In this document: piece after piece, positions 1 to 12,799 of the stretch
Layout of the letters: every line of letters starts with the position of its first letter
How positions within the stretch are numbered: the first letter of the stretch is position 1
From: Eonycteris spelaea
Taxonomy: Eukaryota; Chordata; Mammalia; Chiroptera; Pteropodidae
Reading direction: 5' to 3'
NCBI GenBank assembly: GCA_003508835.1
Contig: PUFA01000203.1
Location: 1,146,501 to 1,210,500 of the forward strand
DNA length: 64,000 bases
The notes under the pieces: generated by a model
The model's database searches: none
What the model was told of the DNA's origin: nothing
What the model saw: the letters and a program-made list of their open reading frames with translations, nothing else
Program-made: the position numbers and the translations under genes

Positions 1-344
1 CAACGGCCCGAGTCCTTGGCGCTTGCGCCGTGGTTCGCGCTGCACGCGGCCGGGAGCGGCCGCGCTATTGCGCAAGCGCCGGCGCCCTCCCATTTCCACC
101 GTCGCGCTCTCTCTACCTAGCTTGCCCTGACGTTCTTGCGTAGGGGCGGGGCTAAGAATGCCCATTGGTCTGCTTCCGTGCCGGTCAGCGAGGCGGGTGC
201 GCTGATTGGCGGCGGCCCGGAAGGTAGCGGGTTAAGGTGTAAACCCTGAGGAGGCAGCGTTTTCTGGGCTTCTCTCAGATTCTCTCTCCAGAAGCTTCTG
301 CCGGTTACCCCAGCTTTGGGTACCGGGCTCTGCATCGCGCCGCC
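1..344 (+). promoter_or_regulatory. CCT3: CCT3 CpG-island promoter and 5' UTR
   Basis: GC-rich, CpG-rich DNA directly upstream of the CCT3 start codon. Visible elements are palindromic NRF1-like GCGC motifs around 19-30 and 68-79, a GC box (GGGGCGGGG) at about 143-151, and two CCAAT boxes read as ATTGG at 164-168 and 205-209. No TATA box is seen. In human the neighbour on the other side, TSACC, is transcribed divergently from this promoter. That gene would lie off the left edge on the minus strand, and no coding part of it is visible here. Confidence 0.75.
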
Positions 345-3300
345 ATGATGGGCCACCGTCCCGTCCTCGTGCTCAGTGAGTTACGGGGAAGCGGGGGAGG
401 GACGCCCTTTTGGCCCCACGGTCCACGCTCCTCAGGGCTGCCCCAGCCCAGCCCCGCCGCGGCCCGGCCGCCAGCCTTGCAGCCATTCTCATTCCGGGAG
501 CCGCTGCTCCGCTTTCCTGTCATCCCTCAACCCGGTCCCTGTCTTCCCAGCGCAAACGGGCCCCGTCGCCGAGTCCCCCGTCTCCGCGGCCGCTCGCCTC
601 GGGGCGCGCCTTCCCGCCCGCCTCCCTCTTCACCGCCCCCGCCTCCTTCCTGGCGTGATGTTCAGCGTGTAGGCCAAGGAATCCCGGCTTTTTCGCTTGG
701 CCTGACTTTGTAACCTCGGTCCCTCCCTTAGTGGCTCGTGTGGCCTCGGTCAAACCGCTCAAGATCCCGTCTGTGTTATTGGGGCTAACGGTATTCCCCC
801 GTGCAGCCCTGTGGGTCGAATGACATGAGTCGATAAACTGCTTAAAAGAGGGTCTGGCAAGCCGCGAGTGCTGTCCTTGGTCGCTTCAGTAACAGCCCTC
901 TTGAATGTCCGCCTAGCGACCCCGCCTCGTTCCTGGAGTCGCTGCCTCCCTCGCTCGTCTGTCCTAGATGTCGTCGTTCCCACGCTGTTCCCCGCGTCGT
1001 AATCTTTCCCGCTAACCGGCTTGAGTTTTCCCAGATCTCTTGACTGGTTCCCTTGACCCTTCGGGAAGGCCCCAAATGTCTTTCTGAGTAATGAGTGCCA
1101 CCTCCGTGACCCTCCCTAGTGTGTGGCTCTTCTGCGCGTTACTTCGAATGCCACTGCAGGACCACCTAAGATGCCCAGCCAGCCCCTGGCCCTTGCTCAC
1201 CGTCTTCTGTGTGCAGGATGCCATTCAGAAATTGTATCCATGTTCTCTACACCTGGGAAATGACTGTTCTCAGAAAAAAATTTCAGGAAAACTGTTCTTT
1301 CTGATAAATCCATCAGAAAGGTTCATACGGGATTTAGCTCACCACTGTTTGAAGTAGGAACCTAAATCGTGAGAGTCGTTAATGTGTAGATTTGATAGGA
1401 CTGAATCAAACATTTTATACAGATTTAAATTGTAGGGACTGTATGATTTGGAGAGGAAGGAAAGGAGCCTGTGCCGTTTGGTTATAAGCCACTGGCTTGT
1501 CTCCATCGAGAGGCCCTGGGCGAGTGGGGCATTGTGCAGCCCATTTCGGGTCTGCATTACTCCCTGGCCTCAGTGGCAGTAACCAGTTGGGCTCCCCTAG
1601 TAAAGCATGTACACAGTTCTTACTGATGGTGAATGGGTTACTAGGCGTTCTTCTTACATCCAAGCATGGAGTGACTATGTCTTGCAAACCGGGACACTTT
1701 CGAAGAGTGTTCTCATCCCACAGCATGCTGTGGAGGCACTATCAGTAATTATGCTGAGACTGTCACGGTATGATTCTCCCCATCCAAGTAGGAAAATATG
1801 AACCCCCAAACTCCCCTTGTACGTAAAGCAGTGATTGATGCTTTTTTAGGGCCACTGGCTCTTTGAGAAACCCGATGGTAGCAGCAGATCCTCTTCCCAG
1901 ACACAAATGCAGTGTCTCCCGTTTTCCCCTGCAGCCTCAGGGCTTCACTTTCCTGCTGAGGCCCGTTCAGGAATCTCAGGCTGTGAGTCCTGGCTGTAAG
2001 TACACGAGTGTTTGGTCAGAGGGAAAGTGACAACCATGATTCCAAAATTGAAGTGTCATGGGTTCCTTAGTATACCAGGAGTTGAAGTAAATAAAGAAAT
2101 ACGTAGCCATAAGTAATGCTAACTTTTTAACGTTTTTTATTATCCATATGGAAAAGTACAGTAGTTATGCAGTTTTACACTTTTTTGAGGTATAGTTATA
2201 CAGTAAGATGCAGATATTTAAAGTGTACAATTTGATAAGCGTTGATCTACATACACACAAAACCTGTGTGTTCATTTTTATTTTCAAAGATTGGGGAACA
2301 ATTAGCTTATATACAATCCTGAGCTGTAGTCTTTTGTTTTGTCTGTTTTAGGCCAGAACACAAAGCGTGAATCTGGAAGAAAAGTTCAATCAGGAAACAT
2401 CAATGCCGCCAAGGTAGCATGTCTTTGGAGTAGTGGAAAATGTGGTCGTTTTTCTGGCCTCCCCCGTGCTTCTGCGTCTGTTGCAGTTAGGCCGAGGGAG
2501 AGTCGACCTCCCTTCTTTCAGGTGGCTCTGAGGAGAAGGGAGCCCTCCGTGAGTTAGGCCAGGTGGCCCTCTCACATTGGCTTGTGCATAATTCCTGTAT
2601 ATTGTTTTATAAGGTCTATTTGTGTTTGTCTGCTAGATGGGGTTGCTTGGGGGGGAGGACATTTATTATTAATTCCCTTCTGCATTCCTAGTCCCCACTG
2701 TAGGCTCAGATCGGTATTCAGTATCCTTTGCATGAAATAGCCCTAGGTCTGATTTAGCATGGTGCGGAGGCCACTATCATGGAAGGAAATACTAAGACAT
2801 AGACTTCCATTTCTCCAAACTGCTGGGAAATTAAAACTCCAGAAGGCATTTCCCCTTTTTTCTTGAGAAAAGTCATTTCCTTCTATGTCCACCCTGAAAG
2901 CATTCCCAGAGGGAGAAGACAGCAGAATCCAGCCACGTGGCATATAGCATCCAAAGTACTTGCCAACCCTACTTTAGAGGTGCTGTTGCTGAAACACTGG
3001 CTCTGTGGGTTACTCGTGTCCCTTTGCCTGACACACATTCACACTGTCCCCTGATCTGTGCTTATGCATTTTACATTTCTTCCCATAGACTATTGCAGAT
3101 ATCATCCGAACGTGTTTGGGACCCAAGTCCATGATGAAGGTAGGCTGATCTCTTATTGAAACTTTTAGACCACAGATTCTTCCTCTCTTATCTGGAACAC
3201 TTATATACAACTTTGCTTTTGTCCTAGATGCTTTTGGACCCGATGGGAGGCATCGTGATGACCAATGACGGCAATGCCATTCTTCGAGAGGTATGACTTC

Positions 3301-5935
3301 ATCGCTCTCTGACAGTCCCCTGAGGAACCCGTGACAATACCCGTAGATGCCGACTCATTTTTTAGGGCTGCTGGAACAAGCTACCACAAGCCGGGTGGCT
3401 TTAGGCAACAGAAATGCATCCTCTCATAGACTGGAGGCTAGAGATCTGACGTCAGGTGTCGGCAGAGCCACGCTCCTTCTGAAGGCTCTCAGGAAGAATC
3501 TTTTGCCTCTTCCAGCTTCTGACAGTTGGCCATATCCTTGACATTCCCTGGCTTGCCAACTCTGTCTCCTTCCCAGTTGTCTTGTGGCTCTCTCCTGTGT
3601 CTCTGCTATCATAAGGACTCCGGTGGTTGGACTTAGGGCCTACACTAATACTCTGTTTGGTCTCATCTCAACTTGATGATGGCTGCAATGATCCTGTTTC
3701 CAAATACAGTCACGTTTATAGTTTCCAGAGGGTAGGGCTTCACCACATTCTTTTGGAGGACCCAAGATAACCACAACAATGGTGCTCCCAGTACATAAAC
3801 TAAAAGATACTCTTCTGGTTTCAGAAAACGTTCATAGTTCACTTGGCATAATATGTGTTCCCCCAAAAGAAAGGGACTTGGAAAGGTGCTTTACTTAGAT
3901 ATTTTGGGGGCCACTTTTAAAACAAAGGAAGGGGGAATAAATGTGGAAGCAAGAAGTGTGAGGGCCAAGCCCGTGGGTTAAGAGGTCTTCAAGTAGTGTT
4001 GATTCTAGTGACGAGCAACATTTTCTTTTCAGATTCAAGTCCAGCATCCAGCAGCCAAGTCCATGATTGAAATTAGCCGGACACAGGATGAAGAGGTTGG
4101 AGATGGGACCACATCAGTAATTATTCTTGGTAAGAGAGTCGAAAGTTCATAAGGAAAATTGAATTGAAACGTGGAGATTTTCACCAGAAATAATGTCTGT
4201 GTCATATTTTTAAAGGGAAATTGTTACCTTTCTGCTAATTACACATATTTAAATAACTTATTGCTAATTATGCATTCTCTACAATTGAGTATATGATTGT
4301 GTATTTATCAATACCTTGTGATGAGCTGTGTAAATCTGCTTTAATAAAATAGTCAATTTTTGTTAATCACAGTAAATTAAATTCTGTGAAGTCACCACAA
4401 ACTGAATTAGCAAATGCTAAACTATCACTCCCAGGGGAAACACGGGGTGAAGTTCCCATGAGCCTCTAGGTCACACCCCTCAACTGATTAATACATACCT
4501 TATTTTATGTGTTTTTTGTTTTGTTTTAAAGACATTGTATCTGGTAATAATGTTGACTCGTTAACATTGAACTTAGGTCCAGTAGCACTGTAACTCGTGC
4601 CTGCCAAAGTTTATCCAATACGTTTTCTTTATAAGGTACATCACAGCCTTCTTCCATTTAGGAAAACTAGACAGCACTTTAGCACTATACCTGGGGCCAT
4701 TTTAAACAGTGAAATCACCAATAAAATGTACAAAAGTTTGGAAAACGTGGCACTAAATATAACAATGTACTGAATATGAAGGACACTTGTTTACAGTCAG
4801 AGCTAGTACAAGGCAGAGTGCTGTCTTGCTCAGCCACACCTGGGCACGTGCTCATTGGGCGACTCAAGTTTTTGTCTCTGCCTGTGTCTAAGCGACCGTG
4901 AAGGTGCTGCCAATACCTATTAGGGGTTAGAAATAAATTTTAGTGAGTAATCAACTTGACAAATACAGAATCTTGAGAATGAGTCAAAACTGCACAAGCT
5001 TTAGGACTAATATTACAACTTCCTGTCGGATCATAAAGGATCACTTCTGAAAACTTGGCAGGTTGGTTTTATTTGTTGTATAAATTTCAAGTTGGTGACA
5101 TTTTTATAATGGAAGCATTCATTTTTCTAAATCTGATTGCAATAACAATGTTAGAAAATGAGAAAACTATTTTAGTGCCAATTTATAGTGTTGACCCAGA
5201 TGCCTAAAAAATAGTTTTTACAACAAAATTATTATATGAGCTTTTTAAAAAAGTGACATTTTAAGTTATTCAAGAATATCTTTGTACTGCATTTTGAGAA
5301 TGGTGAATTGAGTGGGAAATTTGCTTGAGTCAGCACGAAATAATTACATCTTTAGAGTCAAGTCTTTTGAGGACTGCAAATTACATATGGCCAGTTCTGT
5401 ACTTTGAAGAAAAGCTTGGAGAATGGGTGAGGGAAGAAAGATTTCATATGCTTTCTCACTTCGGTGGAAGATGAACTTTAGATATCAGGCAGCAATTTCT
5501 AGCTGATAATTTTAGTTGAATCTCCTGGAGATATTAGGTGGGTTAAGTATCCATGAGTCTAGCTGTCTCAGATATAGGTTGAATTTAAAAAAAAAAAAAA
5601 AAAAAAGATAAAAACGTCATCACCAAAGACATCTTTTTTCTATGCTGCTACTCTGACTTGTTTGATGAGGCTCACCCTTTCTAAGTTACCTTGTTCAGGC
5701 ATCTTTTTGTTTGGTTATTTTTCTTCAGTATACATGATGGTCACTTAGGAATGGGTATAAAGTATTGAATTCAAACATTTAGGCACATGTCAAAGGGTAT
5801 ACGTGTACACTTTGCACGTTTGTGTAAGTTTTAAAAAATAGTGCCTATGGGCAGGTAGCATAAGCAATTTGTGCAAAGGCTTTTTTCTCAAACTCTTTTT
5901 TGTAAACAAACTTGCATGTGTGCATTTATATATGT

Positions 5936-5982
<47 letters not shown>

Positions 5983-8900
5983 ACTACAAAGTAAAGACAT
6001 TTTAAAAGCAGGGGACATTTTACCATTCACGCAGAGGGTACATTTTGTACACTTTGTCCTTATTCCAGGTGTGAGGCTGTGTGTGTGTGTGTTTAGTGCC
6101 ATCAGTTTAAATGCAAGATTTTAAGATGATAACTTTGTTATGTTTTTCTGTTTAGAGTCTTTGAAAAAAATGTTTTCCTTTTGTTTAGGAAACTGCCAAC
6201 AAATGTAGTTAGAAAGATCAAGAGAATAGGTAAATCCCAGGATCAGTCTTTGATCATTTAAAATATACATGAGGAGGATACTTGTTTTATGAATTGGCTT
6301 GTACAGATTGTAAAAATTGGACTAGTATTAACAGCCAAATGGCTTGGCTTTGGGAAAAATTTATCTTAGGAAGAAAGGTAGGATACCCTTAGAAGCGTGA
6401 GGAAGCTGCCTTGATATCCAGGTGCTTTTTTAAACATTGTGGCATTTGTATCGTTTTTCAGCGGGGGAGATGCTGTCTGTGGCTGAGCACTTCCTGGAGC
6501 AGCAGATGCACCCAACGGTGGTGATCAGTGCTTACCGAAAGGCGTTGGATGACATGATCAGCACCCTTAAGAAAATCAGGTAGCGGGGGCAGGGTGCCAG
6601 CAGTGGGTGGCGTCCAGTACAGGCGGCCTGGGAGAGTGACCTGTTCTGAGCTGGTGAAGGGAGGCCAGGCACGTCACACACACTGTGTTTGTGCCTGTGG
6701 CGTGTTGTGAGGAGAAGAAATGGGGGAGCAAGATGAAGAGAAGGGTGAGGGAATTAAACGTTTTAGACAGTGACAACGGGTACAAAGCAGACGGAAGGAG
6801 CTAGGTTTAATTATCCACAGCATATTTGGTCACATGCCGTCTTCCGGTTCCCATGTCAGGCGCCACTGTGGGGAATGTGTAAACTCGCCTTCCGAGAGTT
6901 TAGATCCTAGTGGGGAAAGTTAAGAATTTAGGTCACTAACTATTTAGGACTCAAAATTTCCTACCACCATGTACAAGTATAACTAGTTCAGTTATAAAGC
7001 ACTGTGCAGGGTGGTTGCCAGCAGTTTCCCATTAAAACCAAAAAGATGGGGACTGAAAATGCCCTTTGAAGCCACTGAAGCAGTAACTGAAGAACTTGAC
7101 GTTAGTCTCTACGGGGTGCTAATAGGGTGGTGAAAGGAATATAAAAACGCATGCCTTCCACCTTCAGGGAATGTTAGTTAAGTAATGACATAATGAAAAA
7201 TGCAGCGTTTTTTTGTTTTTTGGTTTTTTTGACTTAAAGAAAATTTGTCTAGAAAGTAAAACTTACCATGTTCTACCTTGTATCGTTGGATCATTGGATA
7301 TGTAGGTACCTAGTTATTTGCTGAGTTTTGTCTTGTACTACCTGCTGTTAATGAATTATGGTAATGTCTTTAGCTCTTTTAGGGAATGAGATGTTTGAGT
7401 TAAATTATTTTTATGATACAAGCTCTATAGAATGTAGAAGATTTATTGAGTATGGAGGTGAATTGATAAAAAGCTCTTCGTATCAAGTTATAGCTGCATG
7501 CACATCTCAGGTAACGCTTTTGGAGCTATTGCTTCTTTCCTAAAATGCGTAATTCAGCAACATTTAATGATGGCACATTATGTGCTGTACACTGGTACAA
7601 AAGGGAGTTCAGTATGCGACAATTTGGACAAATGGTTATCAAAGACTTAACGGTTACTTTTTATGGTTCCAGGTAGTCTCACCTTGCACAAGAGTACGCT
7701 TTTGCTAGGGAGACTAACACAGAAAAACGCCACGTGCTGCACTGTGCAGTAGTTAAGCTAGAGTAGGGTCAGATGTGCCGATGGGCAGTGCAGACCGGTG
7801 CTGGTTATTAAAAGGAAGTCTTAGAATTCGCTAGGGGGAAGGGTTGAGACCAAAGGTGTGTCAGTCCAGGTTGTAACCAGGATCCCTGCTGAGCACAGCA
7901 TGTTTCCCCTTCCTGTCTGCCTCAGCACCCCCGTCGACACCAGCAACCGAGATGTGATGCTGAGCGTCATCAACAGCTCCATCACTACCAAAGCCATCAG
8001 TCGGTGGGCTGCTTTGGCCTGCAGCATTGCCCTGGACGCTGTCAAGACTGTGCAGTTTGAGGAGAACGGCCGGAAGGAGATTGATATCAAGAAGTATGCC
8101 AGGGTGGAGAAGGTAAACTCTTCCAACCAGTGCTTTGGGGACAAATCGCTTCCTAGCATGAATCATTCCACTCGGGGGAATAGGTTTAAATCAGAGGAAG
8201 ATATCTTTATAGTTAGAACTAGGAAGAGGAAGAATATTTGCTGCCTGGAAAACAGAAACTTGAAAATGGAGGTATTCCTGACGTAATTCTGCTACCTTCA
8301 CTGCTGTCCCTACACAAGCTTCACAGGGGCCAGGAAGGACTTTCTGGTGTCTCCGTGGTGGTGGTTTGTGTACATATCAGCCATGTGGTCGGTATGCTGA
8401 GCAACCCCCTTAGCTTTCTCCATCCCTACTAAGATTTTAAAGGTAGCATTAAGAGCTTGTGGCCAGTAGATGGAGCCCCAAGCCTAAAATTCTGTGGGAC
8501 TCTAGGAAGTTGAAGAGATCTGAGCCCCTTTATTAAATCTTTGTCAATTGAACTTCTGTGAGTCTCAGCTGACCTTCACATGAGGTATCAAGATCCAAGA
8601 TTGGTGTGCTTCCTAGGAGGGAAAAAATGTGATTGCAACAGTATTTGTTTTGAGGCTTACGGAAGAAAGATACTTTAGCAACCTAAAGTAGTGTTCCTTT
8701 GGGAAAGATGAATGTCTGGGAGGAGGTGAGAAATGGTCTCCTCCTGGCCGTGGCCTAACGGGGATCTCTGTGCAGATACCGGGGGGCATCATCGAGGAGT
8801 CATGTGTCTTACGCGGGGTCATGATCAACAAGGATGTGACCCACCCACGGATGCGGCGCCACATCAAGAACCCTCGCATCGTGCTGCTGGATACCTCTCT

Positions 8901-11900
8901 CGAGTACAAGAAGGGAGAGAGCCAGGTACGGTTCCTGGCCCCACACCTTTAGGTCGGCGTAGGAGTCTGGCTGGCCATGTGTCTGAGGGGAGTAAAAGGT
9001 GTGCTTATCACATGCCTGCTCTGTATCAGCCACTGACCTGCAGATGTAACCTGATTCTTACAACAGGCCTGTAAAACGGTTGGCTCTGGCCTCCGTTTCC
9101 CGGGTGTGGGCTCTCGAGCTCAGAGAAGCTAGGGTAATTGCTTGAGGAACACAGCTGGTCTCAGCCACGTCAGGAGTTGAGCCTGGCTCTGTGGCTTTAA
9201 TTCCATGCTGCCGTGCCCTTTCCTGACGTGGCAGTAGAACGTAGAGGGAGGAGGTCATTTAGGTTTGAAGAGCTAGAAGCGTTCTCAGAGGGCAGGAGGC
9301 TCACCAAGTGCCGAGAGCCTTGGATAAGACACAGTGATTGGAGCTTATCTCACAAGGATGGACAGCAGAGGCAGTGCGTGGGTGGGAGGGGTCGGAGCCT
9401 GCGTCGCTGGGCCCACTGACAGGGTGGAGACCTTTGCCATACCTTCCACTAACTGCCTTGTGACCTGAATCCCATTGTTTGTAAGTGAAGGCGGTAAACC
9501 AGGTGATCGCTGGAGCCCAGCGGCCTGTAGAGGTGGGGTCGTGGCTTTAGTGGACTCCCTGGGACGGGAGTGTGGCCATTGGGACGCCCTCGAAGAGCGT
9601 CACGAGTCCAGGGTTTTTCAGTTGGGTGACTTTTCTTCATGCAGACCGACATCGAGATCACACGAGAGGAAGACTTCACGCGAATCCTCCAGATGGAGGA
9701 AGAGTACATCCAGCAGCTCTGTGAGGACATCGTCCGTCTGAAGCCCGACGTGGTCATCACAGAAAAGGGCATCTCAGGTGGGACCCGCTCGTGTTTCCAG
9801 CCCGCTCTCCAGGTAGAAGATGGGGCGGGGTTGCCTCGTGTTGCCACGGACCAGATGGCGTAAACGTGGTGGTCGGGCTGCATCGAGGGTTTTGGACAAA
9901 ACCCGTTCGGAACTCAGGGTTCTGGTTTTGAGCCCAACACCTCTGCTCTTGGGTTTGCAGATTTAGCTCAGCACTACCTCATGCGGGCCAATATCACAGC
10001 CATCCGCAGAGTCCGGAAGACAGACAACAATCGCATTGCTAGGTGAGTGGGCCAGGTAAAAAGACTTCCTTCTTGTGTGTTTCCACTTTGTCCCTTCATA
10101 ATGCAGTCAGCGCTGACTGAAAAGGCCGCCAGATCAGTTGCAGGCGGAGATAGCCAGGCTTCTCTGCCTGCCACCCCCAGGAGTCTCTTATCTCGTCCAA
10201 CAATCGTCTGCCGTGTGAGCCTCTTGTGTAGTGCTCCCGGCCGGTGGTGAGCAGCTTACACTTAGAACCTGCGGCCGCTTCCTTGATAGGGGCCCCTCAC
10301 AGAACTGTTTTAAGTAGCACAGAACAGAGCAGAACTGTCAGATTTCTTGATTTGGCGCCTCAGCTGCTGTGAACGCAGCGTCAGCTTCCATTCGTGACTT
10401 CTGCGCTGGCACCTGTGCGCAGGTTCCAGTCGTTTTACATGCAAATTTATGAAAAAGGAGGTAAGTCTGCCCCAACATCACGTGCTGTATCATAGGTCCA
10501 AACTGGGTCTTCTGTTCTTTCTATCTAGAATGAGCTGTCGTGTGGTATGTACATGTCAGATTTGCACAAGGACTCGTTTGTCCAAATCTTAGGGTCTACA
10601 AACTATGCTCTGAATTGTACTGTATCTGATCATAGCAGTTACCTTAGGTGTGTGAACACTTCTACTTACAAAGCCACGTTAAAGAGATTTCACGTGAAAA
10701 TCTGTTTTGCTTGGTAGCCGAGACTTCTTGAGTTATGTAGCAAGGTCTCTAGGACCACCCTTTGGCCCTGTCCGCGGCCACAGACCCTGGGGACTAGAGA
10801 TGAGTAAAAGCATCTGAAATCAGCAGGCCCCTCCTTTCACTAGAGCCTGTGGGGCCCGGATAGTCAGCCGCCCAGAGGAGCTGAGAGAGGATGACGTCGG
10901 GACGGGAGCGGGCCTGCTGGAAATCAAGAAAATTGGAGATGAGTACTTCACGTTCATCACGGAGTGCAAAGACCCCAAGGCCTGCACCATCCTGCTCCGG
11001 GGCGCCAGCAAGGAGATTCTCTCGGTGAGTCAGCCGCTCTGTTTCTCGCGTTCCCCGGAGGACCGGAAGTCACCCTGCTGCCCGCACACGGGTGTTTCAG
11101 TGTGTAGCATGCAGCGACAAGTCTCTCCCACCTGCCTTCCAGGTGTGTTCACGCCTGGACAGCAGGTCCCAGAGCTTTCTCATCTCGTCACACTGAGCCA
11201 CTCTGTCCACTGAACCGTGGCACATGGTTGCCCAGCCCCTGGCAACAGCTGCTTTTTCATTTTTTAAGTCAAAATTGTATCTTTTTCTCAATGAGTTGAG
11301 TAGTCTACCACGGGCACATAAGCTAACTTCGCAGAGAGACCCCCCACCTGCACCCCAGCTTTCCACGTGTGGTCGGCGTGTTGGTCTGCCTCGCCCAGTA
11401 GCGATTCCAGGGACCTTTCTCCGCTGCCCTCCTTGTTGGCCTGCTGACCTTGGCAGGCAGGAAGGCCTTCGGTGCCTCTGACTCGGCCCTGAGTCATCAG
11501 CTTCGGCTTCGTCCTGTCTGCTTTCCCAAGGAAGTGGAGCGCAACCTCCAGGACGCCATGCAGGTCTGCCGCAACGTGCTGCTGGACCCCCAGCTGGTGC
11601 CAGGGGGCGGGGCCTGCGAGATGGCTGTGGCCCACGCCTTGACGGAGAAGTCCAAGGCCATGACCGGTGTGGAGCAGTGGCCGTACCGGGCTGTCGCCCA
11701 GGCCCTGGAGGTCATCCCTCGTACCCTGATCCAGAACTGCGGGGCCAGCACCATCCGGCTGCTCACCTCCCTCAGGGTGAGTCCACTCCTTGCCACGCCC
11801 TCCCATGCCCCCGGGCCCCTGGGTGGGGTGCCGCCCGTAGGCATGGCTCACCTTGGTCCCCTTGGCACCTTTCTAAGTTTTGACTCATTTGGTGGTGCTG

Positions 11901-12568
11901 TCATTTTTTATCCTTTTCTTGCCATTCCAGTATTCTGGGTTCAGTTTTTCACCTGGTGTTTCCTGCCAGTGTGCTTATGCCTGGTGGTTCCCACTACCGC
12001 TGCTCACGCTTGTTCCAACTGCAGGCCAAGCACACCCAGGAGAACTGCGAGACCTGGGGTGTAAATGGCGAGACGGGGACTTTGGTGGACATGAAGGAAC
12101 TGGGCATCTGGGAGCCCTTGGCCGTGAAGCTGCAAACATACAAGACTGCAGTGGAGGTGAGGCGCCCAAAGACACCCGTGTTAATTCCCAGATACCCAGA
12201 AACCCGTGAGTGTGGTCCCATCTCAGGCAGCGGATAGACGGCAGAGCACCCCCAAGTCTCCCGAGGAATCCCCTGCCCCGCCTGTCTTTGCTGGCGTGAA
12301 GCAGGGGACCGCATGAGCTGCGCCCCTTGCTTAGCGGGAACCGCATTTGGCGTTCAGTCCTGCAAAGGCAGCTTTGAGACGGGACGGTGCCTGGGGGAGC
12401 TGGGCGGTGTCCGGGAGCAGGTGTCCTCCCCTCCGCGCTGACCCGCGGCTCCGCTTCTCTCCCAGACTGCGGTGCTGCTGCTGCGGATCGACGACATCGT
12501 CTCGGGCCACAAGAAGAAGGGACGACCAGGGCCGGCAAGGCGGGGCCCCCGACGCCGGCCAGGAGTAA
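345..12568 (+). CDS. CCT3: T-complex protein 1 subunit gamma (chaperonin CCT/TRiC subunit 3)
   Basis: Cytosolic group II chaperonin subunit; the two-ring TRiC complex folds actin, tubulin and other proteins using ATP. Fourteen coding exons: 345-375, 2352-2413, 3089-3139, 3228-3290, 4033-4129, 6462-6579, 7926-8112, 8776-8925, 9645-9777, 9961-10042, 10844-11024, 11531-11776, 12025-12156, 12466-12568. All have GT-AG borders and matching phases. The product starts MMGHRPVLVLSQNTKRESG. It carries the ATP-site motifs TNDGNAILRE (exon 4) and GDGTTS (exon 5), the apical segment (exons 8-11), and PGGGACEMAVAHAL in the returning equatorial domain (exon 12). The exons total 1,636 nt, two short of the 1,638 expected for 545 residues. 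The shortfall is at 12519-12521 in the last exon. There the frame slips after HKKK, while the conserved tail DDQGRQGGAPDAGQE and its TAA (12566-12568) remain one frame over. Exons 1-13 are fully open. Confidence 0.97.
3345..3865. repeat. Ancient interspersed repeat in CCT3 intron 4
   Basis: The text from GGGCTGCTGGAACAAGCTAC through the GTGTTCCCCC region resembles a widespread old mammalian repeat: GGCTGCTGTAACAAA at one end and GGGGGACACA-like text at the other. It is diverged by many point changes. I recognise the family pattern but cannot name the subfamily. Confidence 0.5.
5587..5606 (+). repeat. Poly(A) tract
   Basis: Twenty consecutive A residues inside CCT3 intron 5. No clear retroelement body is recognised immediately upstream, so it may be a simple tract or the tail of a decayed element. 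Confidence 0.85.
5939..5980 (+). repeat. (GT)21 microsatellite
   Basis: Uninterrupted GT dinucleotide repeat of 42 bases in CCT3 intron 5. A shorter GT stretch lies about 100 bases downstream, near 6078-6092. Confidence 0.95.
8995..9215 (+). repeat. MIR SINE fragment
   Basis: Shows the usual MIR order: a TGCTCTGTATCAG-like start, CTGATTCTTACAAC, CTCCGTTTCCC, then GAGCTCAGAGAAGCTAGGGTAA, ACACAGCTGGTC and GAGTTGAGCCTGG. Strongly diverged, as expected for this old family. Lies in CCT3 intron 8. Confidence 0.65.
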
Positions 12569-12759
12569 GCGCTGGGCAGGGCGACCTCGGCGCACAGAGC
12601 CGACAGTCTGCCCCTTCCCTGGGCCGGGCTGCCGGGGACACTGGTGTCTTTGTTCGGAAGGGGTCAGGTTGAGGGGCAGCCCCAGTCCCGGCTCAGTTTG
12701 CAAAAGGCACTGACACGTAATTCTTCATTGTAAGCTTTCCATTTAGTTTGCTTCCGATG

Positions 12760-12765
12760 ATTAAA
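12760..12765 (+). terminator. CCT3: Possible CCT3 poly(A) signal (ATTAAA)
   Basis: ATTAAA about 190 bases after the CCT3 stop codon. It is a common variant signal at a plausible distance, and no AATAAA is seen between it and the stop. The assignment rests on position only. Confidence 0.4.
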
Positions 12766-12799
12766 TCTAAGTCATTTGAGACCGTTGTTATGTGTTTTT

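Larger units (their letters stand above)
4130..6461. other. CCT3: CCT3 intron 5, AT-rich, no gene seen
   Basis: A 2.3-kb AT-rich intron. It contains a 20-base A tract at 5587-5606 and a TG repeat at 5939-5980. I see no other coding or RNA gene in it. Confidence 0.7.

Noticed and set aside
1..344. TSACC first exon on the minus strand
   Set aside because: Gene order predicts it nearby, but no coding or splice signal for it could be recognised inside the window.
5790..6026. Minus-strand open frame with a His-Thr repeat
   Set aside because: Produced by translating the GT microsatellite.
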